Part shown: one piece after another, positions 37,462 to 48,400 of the stretch
Layout: each line of letters starts with the position of its first letter
How positions within the stretch are numbered: position 1 is the stretch's first letter
Source of the DNA: Bacteroidia bacterium
GTDB taxonomy: Bacteria > Bacteroidota > Bacteroidia > AKYH767-A > OLB10
NCBI GenBank assembly: GCA_016788065.1
Contig: JAEUTI010000051.1
Span: forward strand, 62,001 to 126,000
Reading direction: 5' to 3'
Length of the DNA stretch: 64,000 nucleotides
Translations under genes and position numbers: made by a program
The notes under the pieces: model-generated
What the model was told of the DNA's origin: nothing
The model's input: the letters and a program-made list of their open reading frames with translations, nothing else
The model's database searches: none

Positions 37462-37495
37462 AATCGGGCAACATATAAAATTATGTTGCCCGATT
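37462..37495. terminator. Bidirectional intrinsic terminator
   Basis: A 14-bp stem AATCGGGCAACATA with a 6-nt loop, followed by a T-rich tract, lies between convergent genes ending at 37445 and 37501. Confidence 0.9.
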
Positions 37496-37500
37496 TTATT

Positions 37501-38568
37501 TTAGAATGATTCGCCAAATGCTACATAAAACCCGGAATTATTATAAGACCCAACAGCATAATCGAGTCTCAAATTAGTCTTCCCTTTCCGATCGATCATA
37601 AACCTCAAACCTGTGCCGGCATTTCCATACAATTCTGCTTTATTTACTTCTATATTCCGGCTGTATAATGTTGAGCCTCCTCCAAAAACCGCAATTCCCC
37701 ATCGCCTGTAAATTGTATACCGGTATTCCAACTGAAGTACAGTTGAATTATTATCAAAAAAACGGCCACTGTAAATGCCTCTTGTAATGTCATCCCCTCC
37801 TATTCGTGGTAAATCAAAGTAAGGTGTTTCTGAGGTACAAAATTCCTGAAACAAACGCATGGATAAAGTATTCCCCCTTCTTCCGGAAAAATATTTTCTA
37901 TAATCAACTATAAGCTTCAGATAATTCAGTTCAGAAGAAAAGAATCCTCCGTTAAACCAAAAATAAGAACCTTTTGAAGGAGTTAGTAAATGATCTCTTG
38001 AATCAAAGACTAAAGTCGGACCACCGCCAATCACTGTAGCATTACCATTTCGAATATTGATATTCGATGGAAGCGAATCCTTCAAAATTGCATAATCCAC
38101 ATACTTAAAACTGATTCCGCCATATAAATGATTATTTACTCTTTTAAGAAAAGATGTTTCCGCAAAAAATCTTTCACTCAAAAAATAATATCCTTCAAAA
38201 TCTTCAATACTTCTATTATTTGCAAAATACCGATCGGGATACTTAGAATAATGGATTAAACCTTTTGTAAAATGCTTACCCGAATTTACAGGCATATTCC
38301 ATTCTGTCTCCAGGATAATCTGTTTCTTCAATGTATACACAAATTCTATTTTTGCATTCCCGGCCCTTGAAAGTGAATCGGAAATCTTCTGAAAAGTAAA
38401 AAGTGCTACGGCTCCGAAATAAGTACCGGTTTCAGGAGAATATCCGAATGAAGGTACCGGCAAAATGCCTATGCGGTTTTTCGGAATAGTGTCTTGAGCA
38501 TTCATTGAAAAAGGAATGCAGTTATATAAAAAATAAACGAGGACAGGAAAATATAGTTTAGTTCTCAA
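37501..38568 (-). CDS. BamA/TamA-like outer-membrane barrel protein (no POTRA)
   Basis: A 355-residue exported barrel protein. It begins after the signal with RIGILPVPSFGYSPETGTYFGA and contains GGGPTLVFDSRDHLLTPSKGSYFWFNG, the VFDxRD...P.G.Y block of the bacterial surface antigen (Omp85 C-terminal) family, and LPRIGGDDITRGIYSGRF. The last residue is Phe. It is much shorter than BamA and lacks POTRA repeats, so it is a barrel-only member of unknown cargo. The gene starts 17 nt after the methyltransferase, suggesting an operon. Confidence 0.85.
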   Translation of the reverse strand: MRTKLYFPVLVYFLYNCIPFSMNAQDTIPKNRIGILPVPSFGYSPETGTYFGAVALFTFQKISDSLSRAGNAKIEFVYTLKKQIILETEWNMPVNSGKHFTKGLIHYSKYPDRYFANNRSIEDFEGYYFLSERFFAETSFLKRVNNHLYGGISFKYVDYAILKDSLPSNINIRNGNATVIGGGPTLVFDSRDHLLTPSKGSYFWFNGGFFSSELNYLKLIVDYRKYFSGRRGNTLSMRLFQEFCTSETPYFDLPRIGGDDITRGIYSGRFFDNNSTVLQLEYRYTIYRRWGIAVFGGGSTLYSRNIEVNKAELYGNAGTGLRFMIDRKGKTNLRLDYAVGSYNNSGFYVAFGESF

Positions 38569-38585
38569 ATACCATTCAGATTAAC

Positions 38586-39269
38586 TTACTTCTTTGCAGC
38601 TCCATAAGCAATATACTTCCAGTTATCAGGTACAACCGAATTACAAATCACTTTGTCAATAATTGAAAACCCATTTCGTTGTGATTCTGATCTTCCAAAT
38701 GCACTTGCAAAACCTGCTGCTTTAATTTCAACTGACCGAAATTCATTTGTAAATGATTTTAATTCACTAAGTGAAACATAACGCCAGGTATCACCCCACT
38801 TAACAAACTTCTTTCTTAGGAACTGATGCAGTGGTGATGCAATTAAATTTTCAGCAAATAATAAATAACCTCCGGGCTTTAGTGCTTTGTGTATACTATC
38901 GAAAGTCTTTTGCTGCAATTCCATCCCGCCAAAGCGGCCAATACCACCTATTATGGATTTAAAAACGATAACATCGAAATGATCCTGAAATGGAATAGCT
39001 GATGCATCAATATCGGCATAACTAACATTAGAAAGATTATACTGTTGATGCAAGGGTTTTGCCGTCACTTCACTATCACTGAGATCGGAACATATAACAT
39101 TGAAACCCTGACTTGCAAGCCAAAGCGACAATCCACCCTGGCGGCCACCTAACTCCAGAGCATTCCCTTTAGGAATAACTTTAATTTTTTGCTCCCAGAA
39201 AGGCAATGCTGTCGACCATGCCTTTACATCCCATTGGAAAATATCATTTATCATTTGGGGACTAGTCAT
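38586..39269 (-). CDS. Class I SAM-dependent methyltransferase
   Basis: A 227-residue methyltransferase. SAM-binding GNALELGGRQGGLSLWLA (motif I), then VICSDLSD and ADIDASAIPFQDHFDVIVF (motifs II-III), and KPGGYLLFAEN. No substrate-specific motif recognised. It is upstream of and probably co-transcribed with the BamA-like barrel gene; whether they act together is unknown. It is divergent from a pirin gene. Confidence 0.85.
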   Translation of the reverse strand: MTSPQMINDIFQWDVKAWSTALPFWEQKIKVIPKGNALELGGRQGGLSLWLASQGFNVICSDLSDSEVTAKPLHQQYNLSNVSYADIDASAIPFQDHFDVIVFKSIIGGIGRFGGMELQQKTFDSIHKALKPGGYLLFAENLIASPLHQFLRKKFVKWGDTWRYVSLSELKSFTNEFRSVEIKAAGFASAFGRSESQRNGFSIIDKVICNSVVPDNWKYIAYGAAKK

Positions 39270-39497
39270 AAGGAGCTATAAGAGTTTATGCTTTCGGGTA
39301 AAAATACCTAAAAAAAGTAAATAATAATGTTCCTGCAATGTCAGTATTGAAATGTAGCCTAGGTTTTAATTATTGTAATAATCTGATATTCCAACAGATA
39401 ACTATCCTGAACATGGGGTGAGCAAGTAGTAAACCATTTGATAAAAACTTTGTTTCTTTGATGCAACCTGACCTGAAAAATCAGTGGGTTGAAAAGA

Positions 39498-40367
39498 ATG
39501 AAAAAGAAAATATTGCAAGTAGTGTCCCGGCCAGGGCGATATGGCATGGTTGGAGATGGTTTCAGGGTATTCAATTATTTCCCCGGAATGATTTCTGATC
39601 GAAAATTAGTAAGTCCGTTTTTAATGCTTGATTTTAATCCGGCATACGATTTCGGACCAAGTGAACAACCTCGTGGTGTAGATGTACATCCCCACAAAGG
39701 ATTTGAAACAGTAACTATTGCATATCAGGGCAGTGTTGCACATCACGATAGCAGTGGCAACAGTGGTGTTATTCATCCGGGTGATGTACAATGGATGACT
39801 GCCGGTGCAGGAATTCTGCATAAAGAGTATCATGAAACAAATTTTTCAAAAGCAGGCGGGCCTTTTGAGATGGTGCAGTTATGGGTTAACTTACCAAAAA
39901 AAGACAAGTTAACACCACCAAAATATCAGGCACTTGAAGCTGCAAAAATGAATAAAATTACATTGCCTGAAAATGGAGGCTATGTAAATATTATTGCCGG
40001 TGAATTAAATGGGAAAGCAGGTTCTGCCATTACCTTCACTCCAATAAATGTATATGATGTGAAATTAAATGCAAATGGAAGTATGGAATTCGATACTCCG
40101 GAAAAACACAATACATTTATACTGGTGATTAATGGAAAAGTAGAAGTCAATGGAGAAGCTGCAGATACACACCAATTTGTAATATTCAAAAACGAAGGTG
40201 AATCTATAAGCATCAAAGCACAAACCGATAGTGTTTTGCTTGTTCTTAGTGGTGAACCAATTGATGAGCCAATTGCACAGTATGGTCCTTTTGTAATGAA
40301 TACTCAGGAAGAATTACAGGAGGCCTTTCAGGAATATCAATCAGGAAAATTTGGTGTGCTGAATTGA
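39498..40367 (+). CDS. Pirin family protein
   Basis: A 289-residue cupin-fold protein (start ATG 39498; TTG 39489 is less likely). Pirin blocks are FLMLDFNPAYDFGP, GVDVHPHKGFETVTIAYQGSV, HHDSSGNSGVIHPGDVQWM, TAGAGILHKEYH and FEMVQLWVNLP. The metal ligands are in the HPHKGFET and HHDSSG regions. Pirins are metal-binding proteins, some with quercetinase activity. Function in this organism is not evident. Ends before a shared terminator. Confidence 0.93.
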   Translation: MKKKILQVVSRPGRYGMVGDGFRVFNYFPGMISDRKLVSPFLMLDFNPAYDFGPSEQPRGVDVHPHKGFETVTIAYQGSVAHHDSSGNSGVIHPGDVQWMTAGAGILHKEYHETNFSKAGGPFEMVQLWVNLPKKDKLTPPKYQALEAAKMNKITLPENGGYVNIIAGELNGKAGSAITFTPINVYDVKLNANGSMEFDTPEKHNTFILVINGKVEVNGEAADTHQFVIFKNEGESISIKAQTDSVLLVLSGEPIDEPIAQYGPFVMNTQEELQEAFQEYQSGKFGVLN

Positions 40368-40383
40368 TCAGAACAGAATCTAT

Positions 40384-40420
40384 AAAAAAAGAGCGCAGTT
40401 TATGACTGCGCTCTTTTTTT
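40384..40420. terminator. Bidirectional intrinsic terminator
   Basis: 16-nt complementary arms (A-tract plus GAGCGCAGT, and its mirror) around a 5-nt loop. Serves the pirin gene and the convergent DUF6252 gene. Confidence 0.92.
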
Positions 40421-40434
40421 ATGATTAAGAATTC

Positions 40435-41337
40435 TTATTGATACGTAACATTAAATGCGCCTGCAGTCAAATTATTGGTTGTTCCGCCACCGCTTAAAGG
40501 CCCTGCAACGAAATTGAAGGTTCCAACAATATTTTTTGTTGCAGTATTATGAGATGTTATTGTAACAGATCCAGATGTTGACACAGAAAATGTTGAAGAA
40601 TTCGCGTTATAAGATCCATAATACGAAGTGCCGATAGTGCCCATAGCATAAGTTCCGGGAGTAACTGTTTCTGGCACCACAACTCCTACTGCTTTACTAC
40701 CCTGATTATCTGAACCTGAAATAATCAAAGTACCAAAACTAGCAGTTCCGGCAATAATTGCAGGAGTGAAAGTAACTCCATCAATTTTAACGGTGAAAGT
40801 ACTACTTCCTCCACTTGTAATTGAAGTGGCATAAGTTACATTTGTAAACACACCATCAGTAATTGTTTTAAATGTATTGTCTGTTGCTCTCCAAACTTTA
40901 TATTCAAATGTGCCAGATATTTTTTTATTAGTCACATCCATTGCAGTAATAATCATTTCACCATAGCAAGCAGGATTTCCATTAGATGACCACCCATTGG
41001 CAGTACCATTAGGAGTTAACAGAAATGCTCCTGCCCCTGTACCTCCAGGTCCAAGATCAATGGTATCACCAACAGCAACAGCATCCTGAACTGTAATGGT
41101 TAACACTGTAGAATCACTTGCAACACCAGTTAAATTTGTGACATTGCTGATTATAGAGGCAGCAACTTTTTTAGATAAAGAACTCTAGGCAACGCCATCA
41201 ACTTTCGCAGTCATTGATGCAGCTGCAGGAGTTGGAGTATTGGTTGTATTATTGTCGTCATCTTTGCTACAACCGGTAAACATAAATAACATTGAGGAAG
41301 CAAGTATTCCCGTTGTTAAGGCAGTCTTTAATTTCAT
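40435..41337 (-). pseudogene. DUF6252-type lipoprotein with an internal amber codon
   Basis: From ATG 41337 the frame encodes a lipoprotein signal MKLKTALTTGILASSMLF with lipobox FTGC and a DDD-rich spacer. Then MTAKVDGVA and TAG at 41185-41187 (codon 51). The same frame continues without a further stop through 250 codons to 40435: SSLSKKVAASIIS, WSSNGNPACYGEMIITA, KIDGVTFTP and GAFNVTYQ. The repeated pattern (K)VDGVAW / KIDGVTFTP of this family places Trp at the stop, so TGG to TAG is the likely change. The start at 41106 alone would lack an export signal. Other genes here use TAG as a stop, so recoding is unlikely. A sequencing error remains possible. Confidence 0.8.
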
Positions 41338-41527
41338 GATTTTGTTGGGTTTAATTTTTAGTAAAAGTAAAAAAAAACCTTCAGGAATAGTAACAAAAAC
41401 AAAATATCTATTTACTTGATGTTCAATAGTTTAAATTTTCCACAAATTGACTTTTAAATCATTTTCTAATACTTTTTACTTACTTCGCTCGGGTAGCAAA
41501 AAGTCAATTTTTTTGAAATTATTGATT

Positions 41528-42172
41528 TTACCGGAAAACAATTTTACCGGCAATTCTGGCATTTCCGGAAAGATTTGAAATATCAAAGAGATACAATCCG
41601 GAAGAAAAATCTGCACCATTTACTTCAAAGAAATCTTGTTCAGTAGTTGAAACAAAAACTATCTTACCTGCAGCATTGTAAATAGTAATCTGATGCGTGC
41701 TCATTTGCTTATTGGTGAAGAAAATTTTCCCTGATGACTTAATTGGATGAGGCCGTATTTGATAACCGGTACTTCCGATATCAACAATTTCAATTTTTAC
41801 AGATTCAGAAAAACCATAATTCCCCAACTCAAGTTTGTAGCAATTGATAGCATTCTTGATGGGATTCATATCTACAAAAGAATATGGTTCGGGTTGAGAA
41901 AGATTTCCGCATACTCCCTGAATGTCGCCGATGACTTCAAAATTTACTTCATCAACTGAACGAAAAATAGTTATACCGTTACAAGTGCTTCCTGATTTGA
42001 TTACCCAATTAAGTGTAACATTCCCATCAGCTTCAAAACAATTGAAGTTATTTAAAATAGTAACATCCTGTCCGTTAGCATTTGAAAAAAATAACAATGA
42101 AAAGTGATAAAGGATGCACAGCTTAACAACCAAATTTCGGATCATACACCAAAGATAGTCCGAAACAACCAA
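41528..42172 (-). CDS. Small T9SS cargo protein
   Basis: A 214-residue exported protein. Met10 (42145) is probably the real start because it begins the signal MIRNLVVKLCILYHFS. It has one Ig/Fn3-like domain (FEADGNVTLNWVIKSGSTC, then NCYKLELGNYGFSES) and a C-terminal T9SS sorting domain (RPHPIKSSGKIFF, SSGLYLFDIS). No enzyme motif. Located beside another T9SS cargo gene in the same orientation. Confidence 0.75.
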   Translation of the reverse strand: MVVSDYLWCMIRNLVVKLCILYHFSLLFFSNANGQDVTILNNFNCFEADGNVTLNWVIKSGSTCNGITIFRSVDEVNFEVIGDIQGVCGNLSQPEPYSFVDMNPIKNAINCYKLELGNYGFSESVKIEIVDIGSTGYQIRPHPIKSSGKIFFTNKQMSTHQITIYNAAGKIVFVSTTEQDFFEVNGADFSSGLYLFDISNLSGNARIAGKIVFR

Positions 42173-42244
42173 ATAAGCAAGTACATTCCTTTATCATTGC
42201 TGCTTCAACAACCTACCAACACACTCAATAAGCCAGTGCTGTTT

Positions 42245-43987
42245 TTATCTGTTTTTAACCAGTTTCAACGTAGTGACTTTATTACCGGCAAAAGCCCTTA
42301 CCAGATAGGTTCCCCCGGGAATGAAGCTGACGTTTATTGGTTGAGCAAAATTTGTTTTACCAATTTGCTGCATCAATACCTTTCCATTGACGTCAACAAC
42401 TTCCCAGGAATCATAAAATTGACTCGAAGCAGTTTCTATTTTTACAAACGAATCAGAGGGATTAGGATATAAACTTAAATCGCTGAGGGGATCTGCCGAA
42501 TCAATCAAGTCACTCAACAAACAAAGTGTTGGCGAATTTTCAACATGACAATAAAATGTATTCACGGCAATCCCGGTAATAAGCGTGGTGGCACCTGATG
42601 GATATCTGATTTCAAGGGAATCAATAATTGATGCATCACCTAGTCCAAAATGCAAACGCATGTCATTTTGACTTTGAAAACTATTTTGAGCCGAAAGCTC
42701 CCGAATTTGCCAATACGAATTTCCGTTTATAGTAGCCTTTACACGCACGATTGTTCCAATCGCAGATGTACCTGAAGCAATTCCTTCGCATTTCAGCATC
42801 ATCCAATTATTAGTGTTTACGTTATCATTCCGAAAAAGAGCTCTGGCGGATCCGCTTCCGTGCATAAATAAATCAAGATCACCATCATTATCATAATCAC
42901 CATTAGCAATTCCACAGGTACCTGCAACACTTAATTGAATAGCATTTGCAAAAGTGGCATTACCATTGTTCAAATAAAGTTTTACCGGAAAATTATCTGA
43001 AGATATGAGCACATCCAGATCACCATCGTTATCATAATCACCCCATGCGTTTGTAAGGTTAGGATTTGTGATGGTAAAAGGAAATTGCTTTTCTATATAC
43101 GAGCCTCCGTCGTTACTATAAAAACGTGTTTTGGCGCCTGCATAATTTGTGAGACAGAGATCCAGGTCATTATCATGATCATAGTCTATAAAATTATAAC
43201 ATTGTCCATCCTGTAGTTGAGAAGCAAATAATTCAGAAGTCATCAATAGGAGCGAATCAGATCCGGTTTCAATTTTTAGATTGCGATAACAAAAATCGGG
43301 GCCGGGACCACCACCGGGGCCACTTGCTACAAATAAATCCATGTCACCATCGAGATCATAATCGCTCCAGTATGGTACCGTATAAGGTTTAACAGAATCG
43401 GTGAGTGTATAACCCGATAACATATCTGGATTAACTGTATTAGTTGAATTTCGATAAAGTTTTGAAGGGAATGGTCCGGTAGTATGGAAACCTGCAGCAT
43501 GAGCGAAAATAAAATCAGGGTGCGCGTCATTATTCATATTTCCAATAGCACAACCCCAGGAAGGGTAGTTGATCAATCCTGGTATTTGTGAAGTGACATC
43601 TGTGAATACTCCTGTTCCATCATTAAGATAAACTCCGGAAGGATCCTGCGCTACAATGCAGTCGAGATCACCATCCTGATCGAGGTCAGCCCAGCTGGCA
43701 CCCCCGGGATTTTGAATAGGTGAAAATGGAAGGTCTATCAGTTGTGTAAATACTCCATTCCCTTCATTTCTGAATAATCTGTTTGGAGCCGCATAAAGGT
43801 CTATGTCTTTATCATTGTCGAAATCGACCCAGGCAGCACCTTTATAAATGCCGGCAGTTGTGAATGTGGTTACGGGGTTTGTAGCATCAATAACCTTTGT
43901 GAATCCTCCTTGTCCGAACAATATGTTGCCGGAAACAATCACAAGTAATAAAATTTGAAGAAGTGCTTTCATGGGTTTTTTCTTCAA
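42245..43987 (-). CDS. FG-GAP/VCBS repeat and ASPIC/UnbV protein with T9SS domain
   Basis: A 580-residue secreted protein with many D-x-D-x-D-G calcium-binding VCBS repeats (WVDFDNDKDIDLYA, WADLDQDGDLDCIVA, WGDYDNDGDLDVLI, NGDYDNDGDLDLFM) forming a probable seven-bladed propeller. Next comes an ASPIC/UnbV segment (GTIVRVKATINGNSYWQIRE and IDSLEIRYPSGATT) and a T9SS sorting domain (SLYPNPSDSFVKIE). Probable role is surface binding. Met6 is an alternative start. Precedes an AraC regulator on the same strand. Confidence 0.88.
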   Translation of the reverse strand: MKKKPMKALLQILLLVIVSGNILFGQGGFTKVIDATNPVTTFTTAGIYKGAAWVDFDNDKDIDLYAAPNRLFRNEGNGVFTQLIDLPFSPIQNPGGASWADLDQDGDLDCIVAQDPSGVYLNDGTGVFTDVTSQIPGLINYPSWGCAIGNMNNDAHPDFIFAHAAGFHTTGPFPSKLYRNSTNTVNPDMLSGYTLTDSVKPYTVPYWSDYDLDGDMDLFVASGPGGGPGPDFCYRNLKIETGSDSLLLMTSELFASQLQDGQCYNFIDYDHDNDLDLCLTNYAGAKTRFYSNDGGSYIEKQFPFTITNPNLTNAWGDYDNDGDLDVLISSDNFPVKLYLNNGNATFANAIQLSVAGTCGIANGDYDNDGDLDLFMHGSGSARALFRNDNVNTNNWMMLKCEGIASGTSAIGTIVRVKATINGNSYWQIRELSAQNSFQSQNDMRLHFGLGDASIIDSLEIRYPSGATTLITGIAVNTFYCHVENSPTLCLLSDLIDSADPLSDLSLYPNPSDSFVKIETASSQFYDSWEVVDVNGKVLMQQIGKTNFAQPINVSFIPGGTYLVRAFAGNKVTTLKLVKNR

Positions 43988-44068
43988 AAGAACCCACTGT
44001 TCGTTTTAATTGCGGTAAGAATGATAAACCTTTACCCATTTTAAGATACTTCCTTCAAAATTTACTTT

Positions 44069-45220
44069 CTAATCTTTCAAAACCGGAGAAGAAAATTGTC
44101 TGCGATACACCGTCGGGGTAAGACCGGTTGACTTCTTAAAAGTACTATTAAATGTTACTTTATTATTGAAACCAACCTGATACGCGATTTCTATAACATT
44201 CAATTTATGTTTGTCTGGGTCAGCCAAAAGAGATTTGGCTTCTGTAATACGCAGGGAATTAATATACTCAAAAAAACTCATGCCTTTACGTTCGTTAATA
44301 ACCTGAGAAAGGTAATGACGTGTAGTACCAATTGCATCAGCAAGTTTTTCGAGTCTGATTTCAGGATCCTGATACAACTTTTTATTTTTCATTGCTTCAT
44401 CCAGTAAATCAACAATTTCATTACTTACATCGGTAGCTAATGCCGATGTTTTGTACTTAACAGGAAGTTGAACAGATTCAACCAGACTGAAACCGCTGAA
44501 TACTTTTGGTTGTAAATATCCAAACCAGGCAATGAAAAAAATAGCGAACATCATTGAAAATGAAATCATATAATCCCATTCTACACTAAAAAACGGAAAC
44601 CTTACCAGTACAAAATAAGAAGTATAACTTATTATAAATGCTAAAAACAAACCTGTTAACCATTTGAACCAAGTCCTTACCTCCGGATTGGAAGTACTAT
44701 GTGATCTAAAGTTATACCATATCAAACAATAGTAAAAAATCATATGTGCGATTCGTGGCCAGGCTAGCCACTTCCATCCGCGCATTGGCTGGGGCCACAT
44801 AAACAAGGACGGGAACGCCTGTTTATTTTCCATCCATGCCTGTTTAATTTCAGAGGAGGACAAGAGAACAGGTAACTGATAAATAGTAAATATTACAAAG
44901 GGAAGCAAATGCCATAAATCTTTTTTGGTCAGAATGTGTGATCCAAAAACTCCTTTAAAATAAAAGAATAGAATGACTCCAAACAGCAATGGAAAATTTT
45001 CAGTGAGCTGCATAAAATGAGGCCAATAGTAAAGGTATCTGGTCCAGTAAAGTACATATTCAAACAAGGTAACCGAGAATAAGAAAATCAAAGTTGCCAA
45101 TAATCTGTTAGGTGTTTTGTTTTCCTTACCGGTTATAAAAAGAACAATTGAAACAAAGAGCCCCTGAACGGAAGCAAATAAAAATACGGATGTCCAGGTA
45201 TCGAATGAAGGATGATTCAT
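44069..45220 (-). CDS. AraC family regulator with membrane N-terminal domain
   Basis: A 383-residue protein. About seven membrane helices in residues 1-235 (VFLFASVQGLFVSIVLFI onward) are followed by a C-terminal AraC DNA-binding domain (about 285-378) with LADAIGTTRHYLSQVINERKG, EYINSLRITEAKSLL and IAYQVGFNNKVTFNSTFKKSTGLTP. Such membrane AraC proteins are common in Bacteroidota; ligands are mostly unknown. Ends 81 nt upstream of the VCBS gene start, so it may or may not share its transcript. Confidence 0.9.
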   Translation of the reverse strand: MNHPSFDTWTSVFLFASVQGLFVSIVLFITGKENKTPNRLLATLIFLFSVTLFEYVLYWTRYLYYWPHFMQLTENFPLLFGVILFFYFKGVFGSHILTKKDLWHLLPFVIFTIYQLPVLLSSSEIKQAWMENKQAFPSLFMWPQPMRGWKWLAWPRIAHMIFYYCLIWYNFRSHSTSNPEVRTWFKWLTGLFLAFIISYTSYFVLVRFPFFSVEWDYMISFSMMFAIFFIAWFGYLQPKVFSGFSLVESVQLPVKYKTSALATDVSNEIVDLLDEAMKNKKLYQDPEIRLEKLADAIGTTRHYLSQVINERKGMSFFEYINSLRITEAKSLLADPDKHKLNVIEIAYQVGFNNKVTFNSTFKKSTGLTPTVYRRQFSSPVLKD

Positions 45221-45345
45221 GTTTACAAAGAAAAGATAGAAAAGGAAAATAAAAGTAAGCTTTTATAAAATATTACTTTTATATATTATTGATAATGAAG
45301 CACATGCTGCATTTCCTTCAAAACCAAACCCCAAAATGATAAAAA

Positions 45346-45374
45346 CGCCCGAAATACTTGATGTATTCCGGGCG
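45346..45374 (-). terminator. Intrinsic terminator of the haloperoxidase-like giant
   Basis: A 12-bp stem CGCCCGAAATAC with one mismatch, loop TTGAT, followed on the minus strand by TTTTT (complement of 45341-45345). Confidence 0.85.
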
Positions 45375-45401
45375 TATGAATTAATTCTGTGAAAGCCACA
45401 G

Positions 45402-48400
45402 TTACTCCACTTTTACAATTTTCAAAGATTTGATTTCTTGTCCGATAGTAACATTTACTGTATAAATTCCCGGACTCAGCATTGCACCTTTTAACCGGTA
45501 ATTATCTCCTGAAAAAGATTCCGAGATAACCTTTCGCCCTAAAACATCAACCACATTAATTGTTGGAGTATTGTTTCCGGATGTCATTTCAAAATCCGTT
45601 AATGTCACAACAAAATCATCTGATGATGGATTTGGATAAATAGAAATACTCCAATCGGTGATGGAATTATCATTCGCTGCGGCTTCGCGGCAATTAAATG
45701 CAACTACTAAATTTCTGGCTGTTCCATTACCACAGGCATTCACCCCTTTCACAGATACTTTTCCTGGGGTAGTTTTAAAATTCACAAAAACACTGGGAGA
45801 TGTGGTAGTCAATGTGGCATTTGTTGACAAGGTTGTTCCATCGAATATTCTTGCTCCTGAAGGCACGGTCCACACATAGGATGTTGTATTAGCCAAAGGA
45901 GTAATAGAATAAGGTACTCCTTGTTGGTTCAAACAAACAGAAGCAGAACCGGAAATAGATGGAGGAGTTGCAGGAGGCGATTTAATAGCCAATACTCTGG
46001 CTGTACTTGTACCACAAGCATTATTTGCGGTAACAGTTAAGTTACCGGAAACAAAGGTAGCAGAGAAGTTGATGGCAATTGAGTTGGTGTTTTGACCAGA
46101 TGCTATAACAGAACCGGCAGCATTTGTTAAATTCCAGTTATGAGTCACGCCGGGATAAGCTGCAACACTATATGGCACATTAACCATATTACACAACCCA
46201 GAACTTATACCACTGATGACACCTGGAATTGAAGGCGAATTTCTTCTAATCAAAGTGCTTCTCGGAATACTTGATGCACAACTGTTATTAGCTATAACTT
46301 TTAATGAGTCATTAGCAGTAAATCCGGAAGTATAATTCACAACAATATTATTCGTGCCTTGTCCACTTACTATTACTCCTCCTACAGGAGGAATCCAAGA
46401 GTAAGAAGTAGCACCTGCAACACTTGCAACAAAATAAGTTTTAGTTTCACCCGGACACACTTTGGTATTTCCACCAATTGCCTGAATTGCATTTGGTTTA
46501 GCAGGAGCATTGGCCTGACAACATGAAAAGTACCCTTCAGCCTTTGAAAAAGCATCTGCTGCTATTTCAATTGCTATTAATCGTCCGGGAATATCATCAC
46601 AAGGAGGATGAATGCCACCCCAAATTCTCGACATGGAAGATTCATCTGCAGCATCCTGATAGGTTGCCCATTGCAATGTAACATCCTGACTTGGTCCATC
46701 TTCAAATACAAGGAATTCGTCTTGCTCTGCGGTAAATTCACCTAGTCCTCCCGGGAAATAAGGGCTACCCGTGAAGTCTGTCAAAATCTCTGCAGCTGCT
46801 CTGGAATAAGTAGAGTGTCCGGAAATAAATCCTGCAAAAGGAGGTGTTACGAATGAAGGTCTTTGATATGGCATCCAGTTTTCTGCTAGTATCCAACCGG
46901 AACCAGCTTCATCAGTATCCACATTATTAATTACACTATGACCTCTCCAGGCAAATAATTTAATTTTTCCCACATTAGCTGTACCGTTTGCCAATGGATC
47001 ACCAGGCAAAACCAATTCAATGTAACCGGGAATAAGTGGTAATCCTGCAGGATGGTAGGATAATGCTGTTGAATCGGAACTTTGTCCTAATTCAGCCATT
47101 GCACGAATAGCAGAAAGTGGTCTGATATAATCATACCATCCTTTCATTCCCCAAGCTGTAATTGCCACATCATGCATAGCACCTCCTAATGCCAGATAGC
47201 CTTTAACATCCCATTCCAGATCATTTAAAGGAGATCCTGTACCTTTATATTTCTTAGTTTGCAATGGGTGATCTGAAACATAATTGAACAATGTAAACCA
47301 ATGTCCGGGAGGTGTTTCAGAATCGGGACCATCTGCCCAGAATTCTGCAAGCACCCTCGCATAGTCGCCGCGCTTAACAACATTTGGAGCATAAGGTGCT
47401 CCTGTCACCGGATTTACAGGATGACCAACATTGGTAGTTCCTCCGGCAGTAAGATTATAAAATGAAGGGTAATCATTAAATGAAGTTGGAAGTGCATTTC
47501 TATTACCCTGTGTTGCTGGAGAAATATCCCATGTAACGCCATCAGATGCATCCAGATGTGATGACCATACAGATACTAATGCAAAATTATATTTATACTG
47601 ATCAGATGATCCACTTCCGTCGATTTGTAATTGTGGTGGTGCACCCGGATCGTGATATACTTTGTAATCGAAACCATTGCGTTGATGAACAGTCATGTCG
47701 GTGCTCTTCAATGCAAACGGCTTCACCTGTCCCCATTCCGGACTAAGAAAAGATGGAGTTGCTCCGGGAATCGGATTACCACTTTGGTCAATAAACAAGT
47801 CGAGTGTTAAAGGTTGCCAGCGATTTAAATCGTTTATATCAGGATTACCCGGGACATCAACATTTAGCGGTGGATTAACCGGAGTATAACTGGTATTTGC
47901 ATAAGCATTTTGCTCGTTAGATCCATCCTGCAATCCGAAATTAATATAACATTGTGCAATATAATTTCCTAGTGCAGCAGCGTTACCGGTAGAATAATCT
48001 GTACTAACAAATGTCGTATCATACCCGAGTGTATCCATATGAACATTGTAGGCAATTTTTAACAGATTCGCCTGTGGTGACGAAGCAAAACGATGTCTCA
48101 ACAACCGGTATGAGGCATAACTGATCGCCATGTTTCGGTCGGCCTGAACTGTTGAAGAAGCAGGAATTCCATTGAAGGGACAGGTAAAACCATCCACTGT
48201 TTTACCAAGTAAAAAAGCACAGGACGAACTATCGTAAGCCGACCATGCATCCCACATTGCAGCAGATATATGAAATAAATTTCTTGCATGAACAGTTGGC
48301 CGTGCAAAATCTCTTCGTATAGATGCCAGTAACAATTCGTTCCATTGACGTGCAACGCTATTGTTAGTACTAACAGTGGGATAATCTGTTGGTGGTGCAC

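Noticed and set aside
40435-41106. DUF6252 gene as a complete 223-residue protein
   Set aside because: It would lack an export signal; the frame extends to a lipoprotein start at 41337 with one TAG.
40435-41337. Recoding of TAG or TAA in this organism
   Set aside because: The gene at 62867 ends with TAG and many genes end with TAA, so these are ordinary stops here.
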